This document shows, in pieces, positions 29,870-42,166 of a stretch of DNA of 48,232 nucleotides. The DNA comes from Malacoplasma sp. (GTDB lineage Bacteria > Bacillota_I > Bacilli_A > Mycoplasmatales > Mycoplasmoidaceae): contig JABUSB010000004.1 in NCBI GenBank assembly GCA_021444005.1, positions 62,329 through 110,560 of the forward strand, written 5' to 3'. Under the pieces are notes generated by a model, which saw only the letters and a list, made by a program, of their open reading frames with translations, did not search any database and was not told the DNA's origin. The translations under genes were made by a program, and so were the position numbers. Positions within the stretch are counted from its first letter, which is position 1. Every line of letters begins with the position of its first letter.

Positions 29870-29989
29870 ATTTTTGGTTTAAATCAAAAATAAAGGAGTA
29901 AAATTAAAAAATCTTATTTAGAAAAATTATATTTAAGAATTCAAAAGAGATAAATTTTTTAAATTTAAATATTCAAGAAAGGAGTTAGT

Positions 29990-30982
29990 GTGAATTTTCC
30001 ATTTAATGAAATTGCATTTAATGGTAATTACAATGCAGCATTAGCTGTAAATCTGATTATCTTTGCTTTCATTTTATTAGCAGTACCGTCATTTTTAGTT
30101 TTTTTAATATCGCTTGTTAAACCTAAAATTAAAGAAAAAAGCTGCCTTTATCTATATGCTTTCTCATCCGCAGTTTTTATCATTGTGGGTGCAGTTGGAT
30201 TAATTTCGGAAGGTATTTCTAGTGGGAGAGAGTTTTTAGAAGCAAAAGTTACAACTAATTTATTAATGGAATGGCAAAGTAGCGGGTTGTTAGTTTTAAT
30301 TGTTGGAGCAGGGGCTGTTTGTGGGTTAACAGTGGCAATTACCTTCCGTTACTTTTTTGTTAAAAAAGTGGGTGAGGTGCACAAGCATCACGATTTTCAC
30401 GGGCATGATGATCACATTTTAAACATTAAAGAAATCGACAATCCCAAAGCTGCTTGATTGGTAATTTTTTTAATTTTAAGTCACCGGACAATTGATGGAT
30501 TTATATGAGGTGGTACGATTTCAGAATTAAGTCAACAAGGAGGCACAATCAACTTGGGGTTAGTGATTGCTTTTAATGTCCACATTTTTGTTGAAGTTTT
30601 AATTGTGTATTACCGTCAAGTTCAAAATGGTGAAAAAAGATGGAAAGCAGTACTAAATAACTTTTATACATTGTTAGCGATCATTCCAATTATGTTTATC
30701 GGTGCTTATGTACACAAATATTTAAATTTTATTGGTTGGTTTTTACCACTAACCAATGTTGCTGGTGGGGTGATAGTTACGTTTGTGGGTGTGATTGAAT
30801 TAGTCCCAGAATTTTTGCACCACCGTGATCTAAAAACTAAAGAATGGTATTTACTAATAATTGTTTTTGCAATCGGGATTGTGTTATCAATTGTCTTGCT
30901 TACCTTTCACGAGCACGGTGGACATGAAGAAACTCATCAAATTCAAGAGCAAGCATTAAATAATCTGTTAGTACATTATTAA
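29990..30982 (+). CDS. ZIP-family metal transporter
   Basis: 330 aa, GTG start with AAGGAG 5 nt upstream. About eight hydrophobic helices. A His-rich loop between helices 3 and 4 (VHKHHDFHGHDDH) is the ZIP variable metal loop. Helix 4 has SHRTIDGFIWGG, helix 5 FNVHIFVEVLIVY, and a later helix GGVIVTFVGVIELVPEFLHH, matching the H...DG / H..E metal-site pattern of ZIP proteins. The C terminus adds HEHGGHEETH. Likely Zn2+ or related ion uptake. TGA Trp codons at 30455 and 30506. Stands alone between two terminators. Confidence 0.75.
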
Positions 30983-31037
30983 CAAAATTTAGTCTGAATT
31001 AATTTTAAAAAAAGAGTTATTAATTAATACAATATAA

Positions 31038-31078
31038 ATTAGTATGGTTTAGCAAACCATATTAATTTATTTTTATTT
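31038..31078 (+). terminator. Putative terminator between ZIP gene and gapN
   Basis: TATGGTTT (31043-31050) pairs with AAACCATA (31054-31061) across AGC, extended by flanking A-T pairs, followed by T-rich sequence. Confidence 0.7.
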
Positions 31079-31100
31079 ATCAAATATCATTATTGGAGAA

Positions 31101-32549
31101 ATGAGCATAATGAACGATATTTTTTATAAAACTGAAGCTTATGTAAATGGTAAATTCTTACCTGGTAAAAAAACAATCAATGCAGTAAGTGTGATGGATG
31201 GGAAAACAGTAATTGGGACCATTGCTGCATTGGAAAAAAGTGATGTTGATTTAGCATATAAGGGATCAAATTTAGCATTTAACTATTGAAGAAATTTAAC
31301 TTCTAGTATGCGAATTAAAAAAATAAAAGAATTTGCCCAGTATTTTATTGAAGAAAAAGAATTGCTTGCCAAAATTATGACTTATGAAATTGGTAAAAGT
31401 TATAAAGAGTCATTAAAAGAAATTGAAAGAACTTATGATAACATTTTTGAAACAATTGAGGTTTATGAAAGTGAGTTTTTAAAACCCCAAGTGATTGGTG
31501 AAGATATTCACAAAGTTGCGGGCAAAACGGGTTATTTTTATAATGAACCAATTGGGGTTGTGTTAGCAATTGCGCCCTTTAATTACCCAATTAATTTAGC
31601 ACTTGCTAAAATTATTCCCGCACTATTGGTTGGCAACACTGTTGTTTTTAAACCAGCAACTGTAGGATCATTGGTTTGTAGTATGTTAGCCAAATATTTT
31701 GATAAAGCAAAATTTATTCCTGGTGTCTTTAATTTAGTAACTGGTAAAGGAAGTGAAATTGGTGACTACTTACTAGAAAACAAATACATTGCTGGTGTGA
31801 TGTTCACTGGTAGTAGTGAAATTGGAATTAAAATTGCACAAAAAACAATTATGAAACCACTAGTTTTAGAATTGGGCGGTAAAGACGCTGCGATTGTAAC
31901 TAATAATGCTGATATTGATTTAGCTGCAAAAGAAATTGTTAAAGGTGCTTTTGGATTTTCAGGGCAAAGATGTACTGCAATTAAAAGGGTTTTAGTAACT
32001 AATGAAATTGCCAATTTACTAGTTGAAAAAATAATTGCTGAAAGTGAAAAACTTAAAGTGGGGTCTCCGTTTGATAATGCTGATATCACCCCACTTGCAT
32101 CACACGATGCATTTGAATTTAATTTAGAATTAATTAAAGACGCAACTAATAAAAATGCAGTGGTTGTGTATGGGGGGACAGTTGAAGGGTATAACCTTTT
32201 ACACCACACGGTAATTGACTATGTGGACAGCTCTTGTAAAGTTGCTTGAGAAGAACCGTTTGGACCAATTTTACCAATTATTCGGGTGTCTACAGTTGGT
32301 GAAGCGATCGCGATTGCCAATGCTAGTAAGTATGGCTTGCAAGGATCTGTGTTTACCAATGATCTAGAAGAAGGGAAAAAGATTGCATCATTGCTAGAAA
32401 CTGGTACTGTTAACATTAACCGGTCAAGCGCAAGAGGACCAGATATCTTCCCCTTCCTTGGAATTAAAAGCTCTGGATTTGGGGTCCAAGGGATTAGGGA
32501 CTCACTAAAGGCAATGACTCGAATTAAAGGGGTTGTTGAAAACATTTAG
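31101..32549 (+). CDS. gapN: Non-phosphorylating NADP-dependent glyceraldehyde-3-phosphate dehydrogenase
   Basis: 482 aa aldehyde dehydrogenase. It oxidises glyceraldehyde 3-phosphate directly to 3-phosphoglycerate, making NADPH but no ATP. The ALDH catalytic residues are N161 in PFNYP, E257 in LELGGKD and C291 in FSGQRCTAIKR; spacing is that of S. mutans GapN (N154, E250, C284) shifted by 7. The end FLGIKSSGFGVQGIRDS is typical GapN. An ATG at 31110 is an alternative start (GGAG lies 2 nt before the first and 11 nt before the second). TGA Trp codons at 31287 and 32247. Flanked by terminators. Confidence 0.88.
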
Positions 32550-32576
32550 TATTCGAATTTAATAATCTAATAAGTT

Positions 32577-32615
32577 AAAACCATACCAAGAATTAAATCT
32601 TTGGTATGGTTTTTT
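32577..32615 (+). terminator. gapN terminator
   Basis: AAAACCATACCAAGA (32577-32591) pairs with TCTTTGGTATGGTTTT (32598-32613) with one bulge, followed by T-run. Confidence 0.88.
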
Positions 32616-32718
32616 AATGTTTGTAACTTATATAGATTAGATTTTAATATTCTTTTAATTTGTAACATTGTGTTAATCTTGAACCCTTCCCTTGCTTTGT
32701 TACACTACTGTTTTTTGG

Positions 32719-32724
32719 TATAAT
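32719..32724 (+). promoter_or_regulatory. -10 box of the first giant surface-protein gene
   Basis: TATAAT preceded by TGG, an extended -10 form, about 75 nt before the ATG at 32799. A TTGTTA at 32698 could be a weak -35 at 15 nt. Confidence 0.5.
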
Positions 32725-32798
32725 TTATTTGTCGTAATCAATCAAGATTACATATGTTTTTTACTTTTATGTTTATTTTTATTTTTTAGGAATTGAAG

Positions 32799-35700
32799 AT
32801 GAAATTTAATAAAAAAATATTTTTTTCTACGCTTTCTTTGTCTGTAATTGCCATTGGTGCACTTGGTACCATTTTTGGAGTTAAAGGAGTTACCAATTTA
32901 AATAACAGTTTACTTAAAAAAAGTGTTACTAACCAAGATGATGTTAGCACCTCTTTAATTGCAGCTGAAAAAAATGACCAAAATGCAAATCTATCCACAA
33001 CCGCAGGTCCGCTAACTTTTTGGGGTAATACAATTACAGCACTTGACTGGTTTGGGGCAAAGTTGTGGCAAATTGATATGGCCCAATACAACAAGGATGA
33101 TAAGGGAAATATGCCCGGTACAAGTTATACAGGCGCGTGAACCCGTGCTTGGTACAACTGGGACTACAACCGGAAAACAAACACTTTATGGGTGTTAGGT
33201 TGTTATTATGAAACAAATAAAAACCAAAACCTATTTAAAATTGATGCTGCAACTGGAAGTATACAAACTATTCCATTAGGCGACACTAAAGGAAGACGTT
33301 TTATATCGGCATTAGTTTCTGGAAATGTAATGATTTATGGGACCGCAGCTGAAGACTTTAGTAGCCAAGCATCAGCATATTTGTATAATGCATCAACTAA
33401 AAAAACGACTGAACTTAAAGGGGATAGCAACCAATATGTACCAAAACAGGATACGAAAGCAACTGACAATTCTGCGTATGACAAATCTAAATATAAATGG
33501 TATTTCTTTAACATCATTCCAGTTGCTACAAACCGGAATTTTGTAGAAATTGTTTCGTATTCTACCACTGCTAGCCTAACCGGAGACCAAGGTGCACAAT
33601 ACGCATCTTATGACATCTATTTCATTTTGGTAGATGACAATTTAAATTTTGTTAAAAACTCATCTAGTTTTTGAAACAAGGGAGCAGTAAAAGTAGCTTC
33701 GGGGATGAAGGATTTTAGAAACACGCAAATTACGCCCCAACGTGATTACTACACAATGCTTGATGGGAATGTAGTAACCATTGTTTACAATACCGTAATT
33801 ATTATTAATGCACAAAATGGGATTAATATTTCACGATTCTCAATGAGTGAATCAAAGTGAATCTTATCTTGAAGCTTAGACTCAAATGAAAACTTATTCT
33901 TTAAATTTAAAGATGATTCAAAGATATATGAGGTAACCAGTGACATAATGAAAGGTGCTACTAATAGCAACAATAGTATCGCCCCGATCACTTACCTTGA
34001 TTTAAAATCAATTTCCAAAGCTAGTAGTGATAAATCTACATCTTCAATTGATGTATCTTCGTATGCTAACAACTACATCATTTTCAATGTGTATGGTTAT
34101 AGTGGCTCCTTAATGCTAATTAATGAGTTTTATAATGCAAAGGTATCAGCTACCAATGATGCAGATAAGTCAAAAACTGGTACACAAGCTTCAACTAGTA
34201 CAAATTCAAGAAATTATGGGCTAGCAATTGCGGTTGTTCAAAATAGTTCCAATTCCAATGTTGGGGACTATTTAGGATTATTAAATACAAAAGAATCGGT
34301 AATTACAACCCCTGATTTTGAAATTAATAGTTCTATTTTATCTTCTAAAATCCCTAGTGAAATCACAAGAAATGACATTACCACATTAAATGATTCATTC
34401 TTTCAAGATGGCACTGGTTACACTCCTTTTGAAATTTCGAATATTAGTGATAGTGAAGGGAAATTCACAATCACTGCAAACCTTTATAAAATTCCGTGAT
34501 ATACAAAAACACTACCAAGTGATGCAGTACCTAAAAAAATTACAAAACAATTTACCAATGCTAATAAAATTAGCCAAAAAACAAGCTGAATTACTTTAAA
34601 TACGGCAAACAATTATGACTTTTTAAACTCACTACCATCAACAATTACCGTAGCTGATATTGAAAAACTCAATCCGTTTGTAGCATCTTTCCAATCACAA
34701 GTAATCACTGATACTAGTGGTAAACAACTATATCCTAAAACGACATATTCGATTGATAAAAAAGAAGATTCAACTGGGAAAATTACTATTAAAGCAGTAT
34801 ACAATTATGTTCCAATGGGAGTAAATTATACTGATGGTAAAAACAGCCAAGTTTTGTCATATAGTTCAACACAAGAGTATCAAGTATTTAAAAAAGGTGA
34901 TACATCTTCATTCAACTATACGGGTGGAACTGCAAACAACACAAACCAAACAATTGATATCTCCAAAGTTGGAGAACTTAAATCTTATCTACAATCTGGG
35001 AATTTACCAAGCTCGATTGCAGCATCATTAAATTCAGGAAGTGCTGATAATAGTCAATACTTACAGTTTATTAATACTGATACAAGTAAAGGTTTCCCAA
35101 TTTCGAAAATGAAATTTAGTGCATCGGGAAATGACACAAACGGAACCTTATCAATCACTGCAAGTATTGTTGCAAATGTAGCACCAGATAATAAATCCCA
35201 CTCATTTGTTGTCAATTACCAAAATCTAAATAAGCTTAATGCATATTCATTTGCTTTTAATGATGTTAGCAAAATAGGCACTACAAGCTTTGCTGATATG
35301 CTAGCCTCAACAGTGACAAGTGGTGATGTGTTAAGTGATTTAGTTAAATATGCTGGTTTTGATTCCAATAACTTTAATATCACACTAGTTCCAGATGATA
35401 TTAACGGGAAACTAACTGTTAATGTTAATCTAGACAAATCATATGCTAGCAGTATTGGTAGCAGTAACCACGGATTTAACAAATATGTAGCAACAAAAAC
35501 CTTTAGTGGTTTTCTAACTACAGAGCAATACAACACAAGATATGCGGTTGAATTTAAAAGTGATAATGATGTAACATTGCTTGATTTAAAACAAATTCAA
35601 CCAGTGCAAATTTATAATGCACTAGGTGGTACTAACAAAACTTCACTAAAAGTGGGGGACAAAACATATACTAGTTTAAACCAATTGGTTAAAGATTTAT

Positions 35701-36212
35701 TGGTTACTAAAATCGGGAATGCGATTCCAGCAGATTGGACAAGTAATAATACAAAAGTAACAACGGCAATGTATGTGGATAACAATCTAGGGTATGTCAG
35801 TTTCTTAGTGCAAATTCCTCAAGCCACAATGGTAGGTGCTAGTAGTGATTTAGATTTAATTGTGAATTACACCGGATTTGTTAAAGGAAATATTGATAAC
35901 ACAAGTGACAATATGTCATTTATTTCCAATACAATGCTGAAAAACTATTTAGTTTCTAAAAATATTTTTACAGCACAACAATATAGTGAATTAACTCCAT
36001 CTAAATTTGCAGAGTGAGCAAATACTAAAGACAACTTTAAGCAACTAATTACTTTTAAAAGTGGTGAATATGAAACAAAGTTGAATAGTGGTGACTTTAA
36101 AATTGCAGTAGTTGCCAACGATGCACAAGGTACAGTATCGTTAACGATCAATTATGGCCAATTAAAAGATTCTAAATCCCTTTCAGAATACTCAATTCAA
36201 TACACGATTTAA
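32799..36212 (+). CDS. Giant surface protein, tandem paralogue A
   Basis: 1137 aa with many TGA Trp codons. The ATG at 32799 has AGGA 7 nt upstream. A hydrophobic N-terminal segment (residues about 5-28) is a signal or anchor; there is no lipobox Cys and no C-terminal membrane helix. Residues about 60-380 carry Trp/Tyr-rich, propeller-like repeats (GPLTFWGNTITALDWFG, RAWYNWDYNR, LFKIDAATGSIQTIPLG). The rest is Lipoprotein_17-type modules (FNITLVPDDINGKLTVNVNL...TKTFSGFLTTEQY; VNYTGFVKGNI). It is homologous along its whole length to the next gene. Ends SLSEYSIQYTI. Surface location and antigenic or adhesive role are inferred. Confidence 0.75.
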
Positions 36213-36235
36213 AATAAAATATTTATTATACACAC

Positions 36236-36264
36236 AAAAATCTAGTCTTGAACTAGATTTTTAT
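36236..36264 (+). terminator. Terminator after paralogue A
   Basis: AAAAATCTAG (36236-36245) pairs with CTAGATTTTT (36253-36262), followed by T-rich sequence. Confidence 0.85.
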
Positions 36265-36326
36265 TATTTATTTGAGTATAACCATAGTGTAGAAATAATA
36301 GAAAAATACTTACAAAGGAGACCATT

Positions 36327-39300
36327 ATGAAAAAGTCTCAAAAAATTTTGTTGTCTTTACTTTCAATTACAGCTGCTGGATCGCTTGCGACTGGGGTTGC
36401 AATTGGAGTTAAAAATAACAATGAATTTGCAAACGCTTTAATTAAAACTAATTCGGTTAAGCAAGATAACACAACAAATGCGTTAATCCCTTCTGAAAAA
36501 AATGACCAAAATGCGAATTTATCAACAGCATCAGGTCCACTAACTTTTTGGGGAAATACAATTACAGCCCTTGATTGGTTTGGTTCAAAGTTGTGAAGCA
36601 TTGATATGGCCCAATACAATAAGGATTCAACTGATAAGCTTAATGGTTCACAATATACTGGGCAATGAAGCCGAGCTTGGTTTAATTGGGACTATAACCG
36701 TGCTTCTAACACTTTGTGAGTGTTAGGCTATTATGGGGGTACTAATAAAAACCAATTGCTATTTAAAATTAATGCAGCAAATGGGACAATTTTAAAAACA
36801 ATTTCATTGGGGGATACTAATGGGCGTCGTTTTATATCTGCGCTAGTATCAGGAAATGTAATGATCTATGGTAGTGCAGCAGATGATTTTAAAGATAAAA
36901 TCCAAGCATATTTGTACAATGATACAACTGGAAGCGTATCACCAATTAATGGTGATAGTAACAAACAAGCACCAACAAGTGATGGTACAAAATCAAATTA
37001 TCGTTGGTATTTTTTCAATTTAATTCCCGTTTCTAATAACCGTAACTTTGTTGAAATTGTATCATTTTCTAAAACTTCTGGTACCACTGGTGATGGTGGT
37101 GAAAAAGATGCATCATATGATGTTTATTTTATCTTAGTTGATGACAATCTAAACTTTGTTGGTAATTCTTATAATGATTGAAGAAATGGTGCAGTTAAAG
37201 TTGCATCTGGGATGGCAGGGTTTAGAAACTCAACAATCACACCACAACGTGATTACTACACAATGCTTAATGGGGATGTAGTAACAGTAGTTTATAACAC
37301 TGTAATTTTGATTAACACAAACTCAATTAGTGTTTCTAAATTTGCAATGAGTGAATCAAAGTGAATCTTATCTTGAAGTTTAGATTCAAATGAAAACTTA
37401 TTTTTTAAATTTAAAGATGATGGCAAGATTTATGAAGTTACAAGTGATGCAATGAAATCAGCTGGTATTTCAGGTTATGCAACGCCGGTTACATATTTAG
37501 ATTTAAGCTCAGTGAATACTGATATTGGCAATAATAAAAAAGTGTCGTCTTATGCTAACAGCTATGTCATTTTCAATGTCTTTGGTTATAGTGGGGCTTT
37601 AATGTTAGTTAATGAAAACTATAATGCAAGAGTTGAAAATAAAACAAAACCCGCAAATTCTGATACTGATCAATACGGACTTGCAATTGGGGTTACTCAA
37701 AACACGAGTGACACTACAAAAGGGGATTATTATGGATTGTTAAATACTGATAAATCTGTTATTTCTTCAGCAGATTTTAATATTGATAATACAGTTTTAG
37801 CTTCTAAAATCCCTAGTGAAATCACAAGAAACGATGTCAAAACCCTTAATGATTCATTCTTCCAAGATGGTACAGGGTACAAACCTTTTGAAATTAAAAA
37901 TATCGATGACTCAAAAGGAACTTTTACAATCGTTGCTAATCTTTACAAAATCCCGTGATATGCGAAAACACTACCAACAAATGCAATTCCAAAAGAGATT
38001 GAAAAAAGTTTTACTACAACTAACAAAATTACAAACAAAGTAAGTTGGATTAATTTAAATACCACTACTAATTATGACTTTTTAAACTCTTTACCTTCAG
38101 CTATTACGCAACAAGATGTAAATACACTAAACCCATTTGTAGCAACCTTTCAATCACAAGTGATAACTGATGCAAAAACAGGTGCACAATTGTATCCTAA
38201 AACTACATATTCAATTGGTAATAAGAATGACACAACTGGTGAAATTAATATTAGTGCAACGTACAGCTACGTCCCAATGGGCGTCGAATACACAGGAGCT
38301 ACTGGGCAGGTAAAAACATATACTGCAACTCATAAATATACAGTTTTTAATAATAAACAAACTGCTGAATTTGATTTTATGGGTGGTACTAAAAATAGTG
38401 AAACTCAAACAATTTCAGTAAGCAATGTTGATCAATTAAAAACATTTATCCAATCTGGTAACTTACCAAGTTCAATCGCCGATGCGTTAAACAACGGTAG
38501 CAAAGACAATAGCCAATACTTACAATTTATTAACACTGATTTAAGTAAAGGTTATCCGATTTCGAAAATGAATTTTAGTGCAGCTGGAAACGATAATGCA
38601 GGTACACTAACCATTAAAGCATCAATTGCAGCAAATAATGCAACTGATAAAAAAGACCATACTTTTACAATAACTTATAATAATTTAAATGTCTTAAACA
38701 CATATTCATTTTCATTTACTAACGCTACCCAAATTAATAGTGTATCTTTTGCTCAAAGCTTAGCATCATCAATTACAAGTGGCGAAGTGTTAAGTAACTT
38801 AATCACTTATAAAGGATTTGATTCAAATAATTTTAATATTACATTAGTACCTGATGACATTAAGGGTGATTTAACAGTGAATGTTAGTTTGGACAAATCA
38901 TATGCGAAAAGCATTGGTAACAGTGGTCACGGATTTAACAATTATGTCGCTTCTAAAACCTTTAGTGGTTTTTTAACAACAGCAGATTATAATACCCAAT
39001 ACTCTGTTGCATTTAAAAGTGATGATGACATCTCATTACTTGATTTAAAACAAATTCAACCAGTCCAAATTTATAATGCATTAGGGGATGGTACTTCTAA
39101 CCCTACTAACCAAAGTGGTTTAAAAGTTGGTAATACAACTTATAAAAATTTGAATGATTTAGCTGAAAAACTATTGGTTAAAACTTTAGGGAAAGCAGTA
39201 CCTTCAAATTGGGAAAATAATGCAAACATTAAAACCTATATGTATTATGACAATAATCTAGGGTATGTTAGCTTTTTAGTAAACATTGATAAATCGTTAA

Positions 39301-39683
39301 TGAATGGTGCTAGTAGTGATTTAAATTTAATTGTCAACTACACGGGATTTGTTAAAGGAAACATTGTCAACACACAAGACAATATGTCATTTATTTCGAA
39401 TGCAATGCTTAAAAACTATTTAATTTCAAAAGGGATCTTTAGTGAAGTGCAATACAGTCAATTAACACCAGATGCTTTTGCAAATTGAGCAAATCAAAAA
39501 GAAAACTTAAAGAAATTAATTACCTTCCAAAGTGGTGAATATGCTACAAAGTTAACTAGTAATGATTTCAGTGTTGTAGCGGTTGCTAATGATGCGCAAA
39601 ACACAGTATCAATCACAGTCGATTATGGTACTTTAAAGGATCAAAATTCACTTAGTGAATATTCAATTCAATACACTATTTAG
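36327..39683 (+). CDS. Giant surface protein, tandem paralogue B
   Basis: 1118 aa, preceded by a strong AAAGGAG. Same plan as the upstream gene: N-terminal hydrophobic segment (LLSLLSITAAGSLATGVAIG), then SEKNDQNANLSTASGPLTFW, RAWFNWDYNR, GRRFISALVSGNVMIYG, SKIPSEITRNDVKTLNDSFF, and Lipoprotein_17-type modules. It ends with the same SLSEYSIQYTI as paralogue A. Conserved blocks alternate with variable low-complexity blocks, as expected for surface proteins under diversifying selection. It has its own ribosome binding site and sits between terminators, so it can be expressed separately. Confidence 0.75.
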
Positions 39684-39705
39684 GATTTCAAATTTTAATT
39701 ATATT

Positions 39706-39752
39706 AAAAGCTTATTTACAGGTTTTTGTCAGCTTGAAATAAGCTTTTTTTA
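39706..39752 (+). terminator. Terminator after paralogue B
   Basis: AAAAGCTTATTT (39706-39717) pairs with AAATAAGCTTTT (39737-39748) across a 19-nt loop, followed by T-run. Confidence 0.82.
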
Positions 39753-39818
39753 AAAATATAATTAAGTATATACACATCCTTTATCCTTTTTATTTTAGAA
39801 AAGCAGGTTTTTCAAATT

Positions 39819-41153
39819 ATGTTTAAAAAAAATAAAAAATTCCAATCTTGGTCAAAATTTTTATCAATTTCAACCCTTGCAATTGTTTCGCTTCCCATTG
39901 GTTTTGGTGTTCATTCTAATTCACAAAACTTAGATTCAATTGTGAAACAAGCAACTGCATTGCAAGCAAGTGTTAGTGCAATTGACACTTCAACTGCAAA
40001 AGATGGGTATAATTTAGTACACCTAATTAAATCTGATGGTAAAGATTCTGGGATTGCGATCAAAATTCCTGATTTTTCCAACCCAGATGCAGCTGCGCAA
40101 AAAACTGCTAATAGCATCTTAAATATTTACCAAAGTGTACCATCAAATTTAATCTCTTATGTCCCATCAGCTCCATCAACTCAAGGGACAACAAGTGCAA
40201 CAACGCTTTCTAATTTAATCCAATTCGATTCAACGATTTGGCAAACAAAGGATTTAACAAATGCACCCCGAATTTTTAATTTAGGGTCAGTTTCAACTTA
40301 TAATAATTATTACCAAAATGCAGCAACTGGAAATAATGCAACTGGGGATAATACAGCACAAACTAGTAATTTACCAACAAACTTTAGTTCTTATAACCTA
40401 GATTCTACTAAAAATCTACCTGCTTTGGTTTACCACGATAATAGTGGTGGTACCCCAATTGTGGCAAGCGAAGATTATTTAAACCAAAATGGAATTTTAG
40501 CGTTACAAATCAGTGTATCAGCAAATTCTACTGGTGCTACCCAATTGGGATGGCAATCATTTTATGTTTTGTTATCAGGGTTTGGGGGATCACTAACTGG
40601 TAACGCATCATCAAATAACGTAATGCTACCTGCAAGTTATTATAAAAACGGGGTTAATGGAGTATCAGATGCAAACCTTGTTTCTTTTTTGTTAAGTTCA
40701 TTCAGTACCAGATCTAATGCTAGTACATCAAATAATAGTGCTGATAATGCTAGTGTACCAAACATTAAGATTGTTGAAAGAAACAACGATAATGTTAATG
40801 GAGTTTTGTCTTACACTTCAAACTTTTTATTCAATATTCCATCTAACTTAGCTTTTAGTGAATCGTTTAATGGAATTACAGATTCACAACTAAACTCACT
40901 ACAAGATGCAACAGGAAGTAATACCGGATTAGTTGCTGTCTCTCCTCAAGGGGCAAATGCAAATGTTTATTATGAAAACACATCATATAATTTAAATTTT
41001 GTATCTTCTGGATTTCAACCAACTCCACCTGTGAGCAACACTGATGTATTAATTATTGTCATTGTGATTATAGCTGTGGTTGTAATTGCTTGTGTCTCAC
41101 TTTATTTCATTACTAAATTATCGCGAAAGATTCGGTTCCAAAAAGCATTATAG
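39819..41153 (+). CDS. Membrane-anchored Ser/Thr/Asn-rich surface protein
   Basis: 444 aa, without TGA codons. An N-terminal signal segment (FLSISTLAIVSLPIGFGVHS) and a C-terminal membrane helix (VLIIVIVIIAVVVIACVSLY) with basic tail (KLSRKIRFQKAL) give an outside-facing single-pass protein. The body is rich in Ser, Thr, Asn and Gly, with GWQSFYVLLSGFGGSL near the middle and a single Lipoprotein_17-like unit (NIKIVERNNDNVNGVLSYTS...FSESFNGI). The C-terminal anchor resembles that of the 11297 gene rather than its immediate neighbours. Ribosome binding site is weak. Function unknown. Confidence 0.7.
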   Translation: MFKKNKKFQSWSKFLSISTLAIVSLPIGFGVHSNSQNLDSIVKQATALQASVSAIDTSTAKDGYNLVHLIKSDGKDSGIAIKIPDFSNPDAAAQKTANSILNIYQSVPSNLISYVPSAPSTQGTTSATTLSNLIQFDSTIWQTKDLTNAPRIFNLGSVSTYNNYYQNAATGNNATGDNTAQTSNLPTNFSSYNLDSTKNLPALVYHDNSGGTPIVASEDYLNQNGILALQISVSANSTGATQLGWQSFYVLLSGFGGSLTGNASSNNVMLPASYYKNGVNGVSDANLVSFLLSSFSTRSNASTSNNSADNASVPNIKIVERNNDNVNGVLSYTSNFLFNIPSNLAFSESFNGITDSQLNSLQDATGSNTGLVAVSPQGANANVYYENTSYNLNFVSSGFQPTPPVSNTDVLIIVIVIIAVVVIACVSLYFITKLSRKIRFQKAL

Positions 41154-41172
41154 ATTTTGTTTCATTTAGATA

Positions 41173-41204
41173 AAAAAAGACTATTTTTTCAAATAGTCTT
41201 TTTT
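41173..41204. terminator. Bidirectional terminator overlapping the end of the TtcA-like gene
   Basis: AAAAGACTATTT pairs with AAATAGTCTTTT across TTTC, with A-run and T-run on the two sides. On the minus strand it includes the last codons and stop of the PP-loop gene. Confidence 0.85.
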
Positions 41205-41978
41205 CGTTTTTTCAACAATATCTATTAATTGTGTATTGTCATCCACAAACCATAAGTCACACTCTTTCCCATTGATTAATGCGTGCAAAAAGTTTTTGTA
41301 GCTAATGGCTCACTTTTTGTTTTTGTAAAAGTTTTGGTGCAAAAAATCCTTCATCGCGTCACGTTGGGTAAATCCCTCCATTGGGCAACCACACGGAACC
41401 ACGGGCATTTGTTCAGTTTTGGCAGCTTTCGCAATTGCTTTTTCACGCGCTAATATTAAAGGTCTAATAAACCAAATATCACTGCGATCCAAATACATTT
41501 TGGGTTTAAAGGTTGCAATTCTGCCTTCATTAATTAAATTCATAAAAAAGGTTTCAATTGCATCATCCCCATGGTGTCCCATTGCAACCTTATTACACCC
41601 CATTTTTTTGGCTTCTTCAATTAGAATTGCTTTTTTTAATTTGGAGCATAGTGAACACTGAATTTTGTTTGCTTTCATTTGGCGTCTTAGAATTTCACCC
41701 ATAATGGTATCCACAATTTTAAATTCAACACCATATTTTTCTCAGTAACTTATTATGGGGTCATAATCGATAAAACACAAATTCATTTTTAAATGAATTC
41801 CCACAACTTCAAAATCAATCTTTTTCTCGTGGTGGGCAATTTTCTTATAAATCCCTAATGCTTTTAATAAAATCATTGAGTCTTTACCACCACTTACCCC
41901 AACTGCGATCTTGTCCCCATTTTGAATTAGATCAAATGCTTTATCAGCTTTGGCAATTGCCCCCACACATGTCCGCAT
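41181..41978 (-). CDS. ttcA: TtcA-family PP-loop tRNA thiolation protein
   Basis: 265 aa, with TGA Trp codons. The PP-loop ATP-pyrophosphatase motif SGGKDS is at residues 29-34. C108 and C111 in IQCSLCSKLKK form the TtcA CxxC, MGHHGDDAIETFFMNLI is the family GHHxDD segment, and C196/C198 in VVPCGCPMEG stand where TtcA has a second CxxC pair (here CxC). TtcA thiolates C32 of some tRNAs using an Fe-S cluster. The actual substrate base here is uncertain, as TtuA-type relatives share these features. The minus-strand start is divergent from smc. Confidence 0.7.
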
Positions 41979-42166
41979 ATTCTTTTCCTTTATAAATAAC
42001 TTAATTTTAATAATTTAAATTGGTTTTTAAACAATTTTAAAATAAGCTGTTTGATTAAAAATCACTAGTTGGTTTTGGAAAAGAGATTTTTAATTTTTAA
42101 AAAACTAATCAATTATAATTAATTGTTTAAACATACTAAATTTATAATTGAATTGGGTAATAAAAA

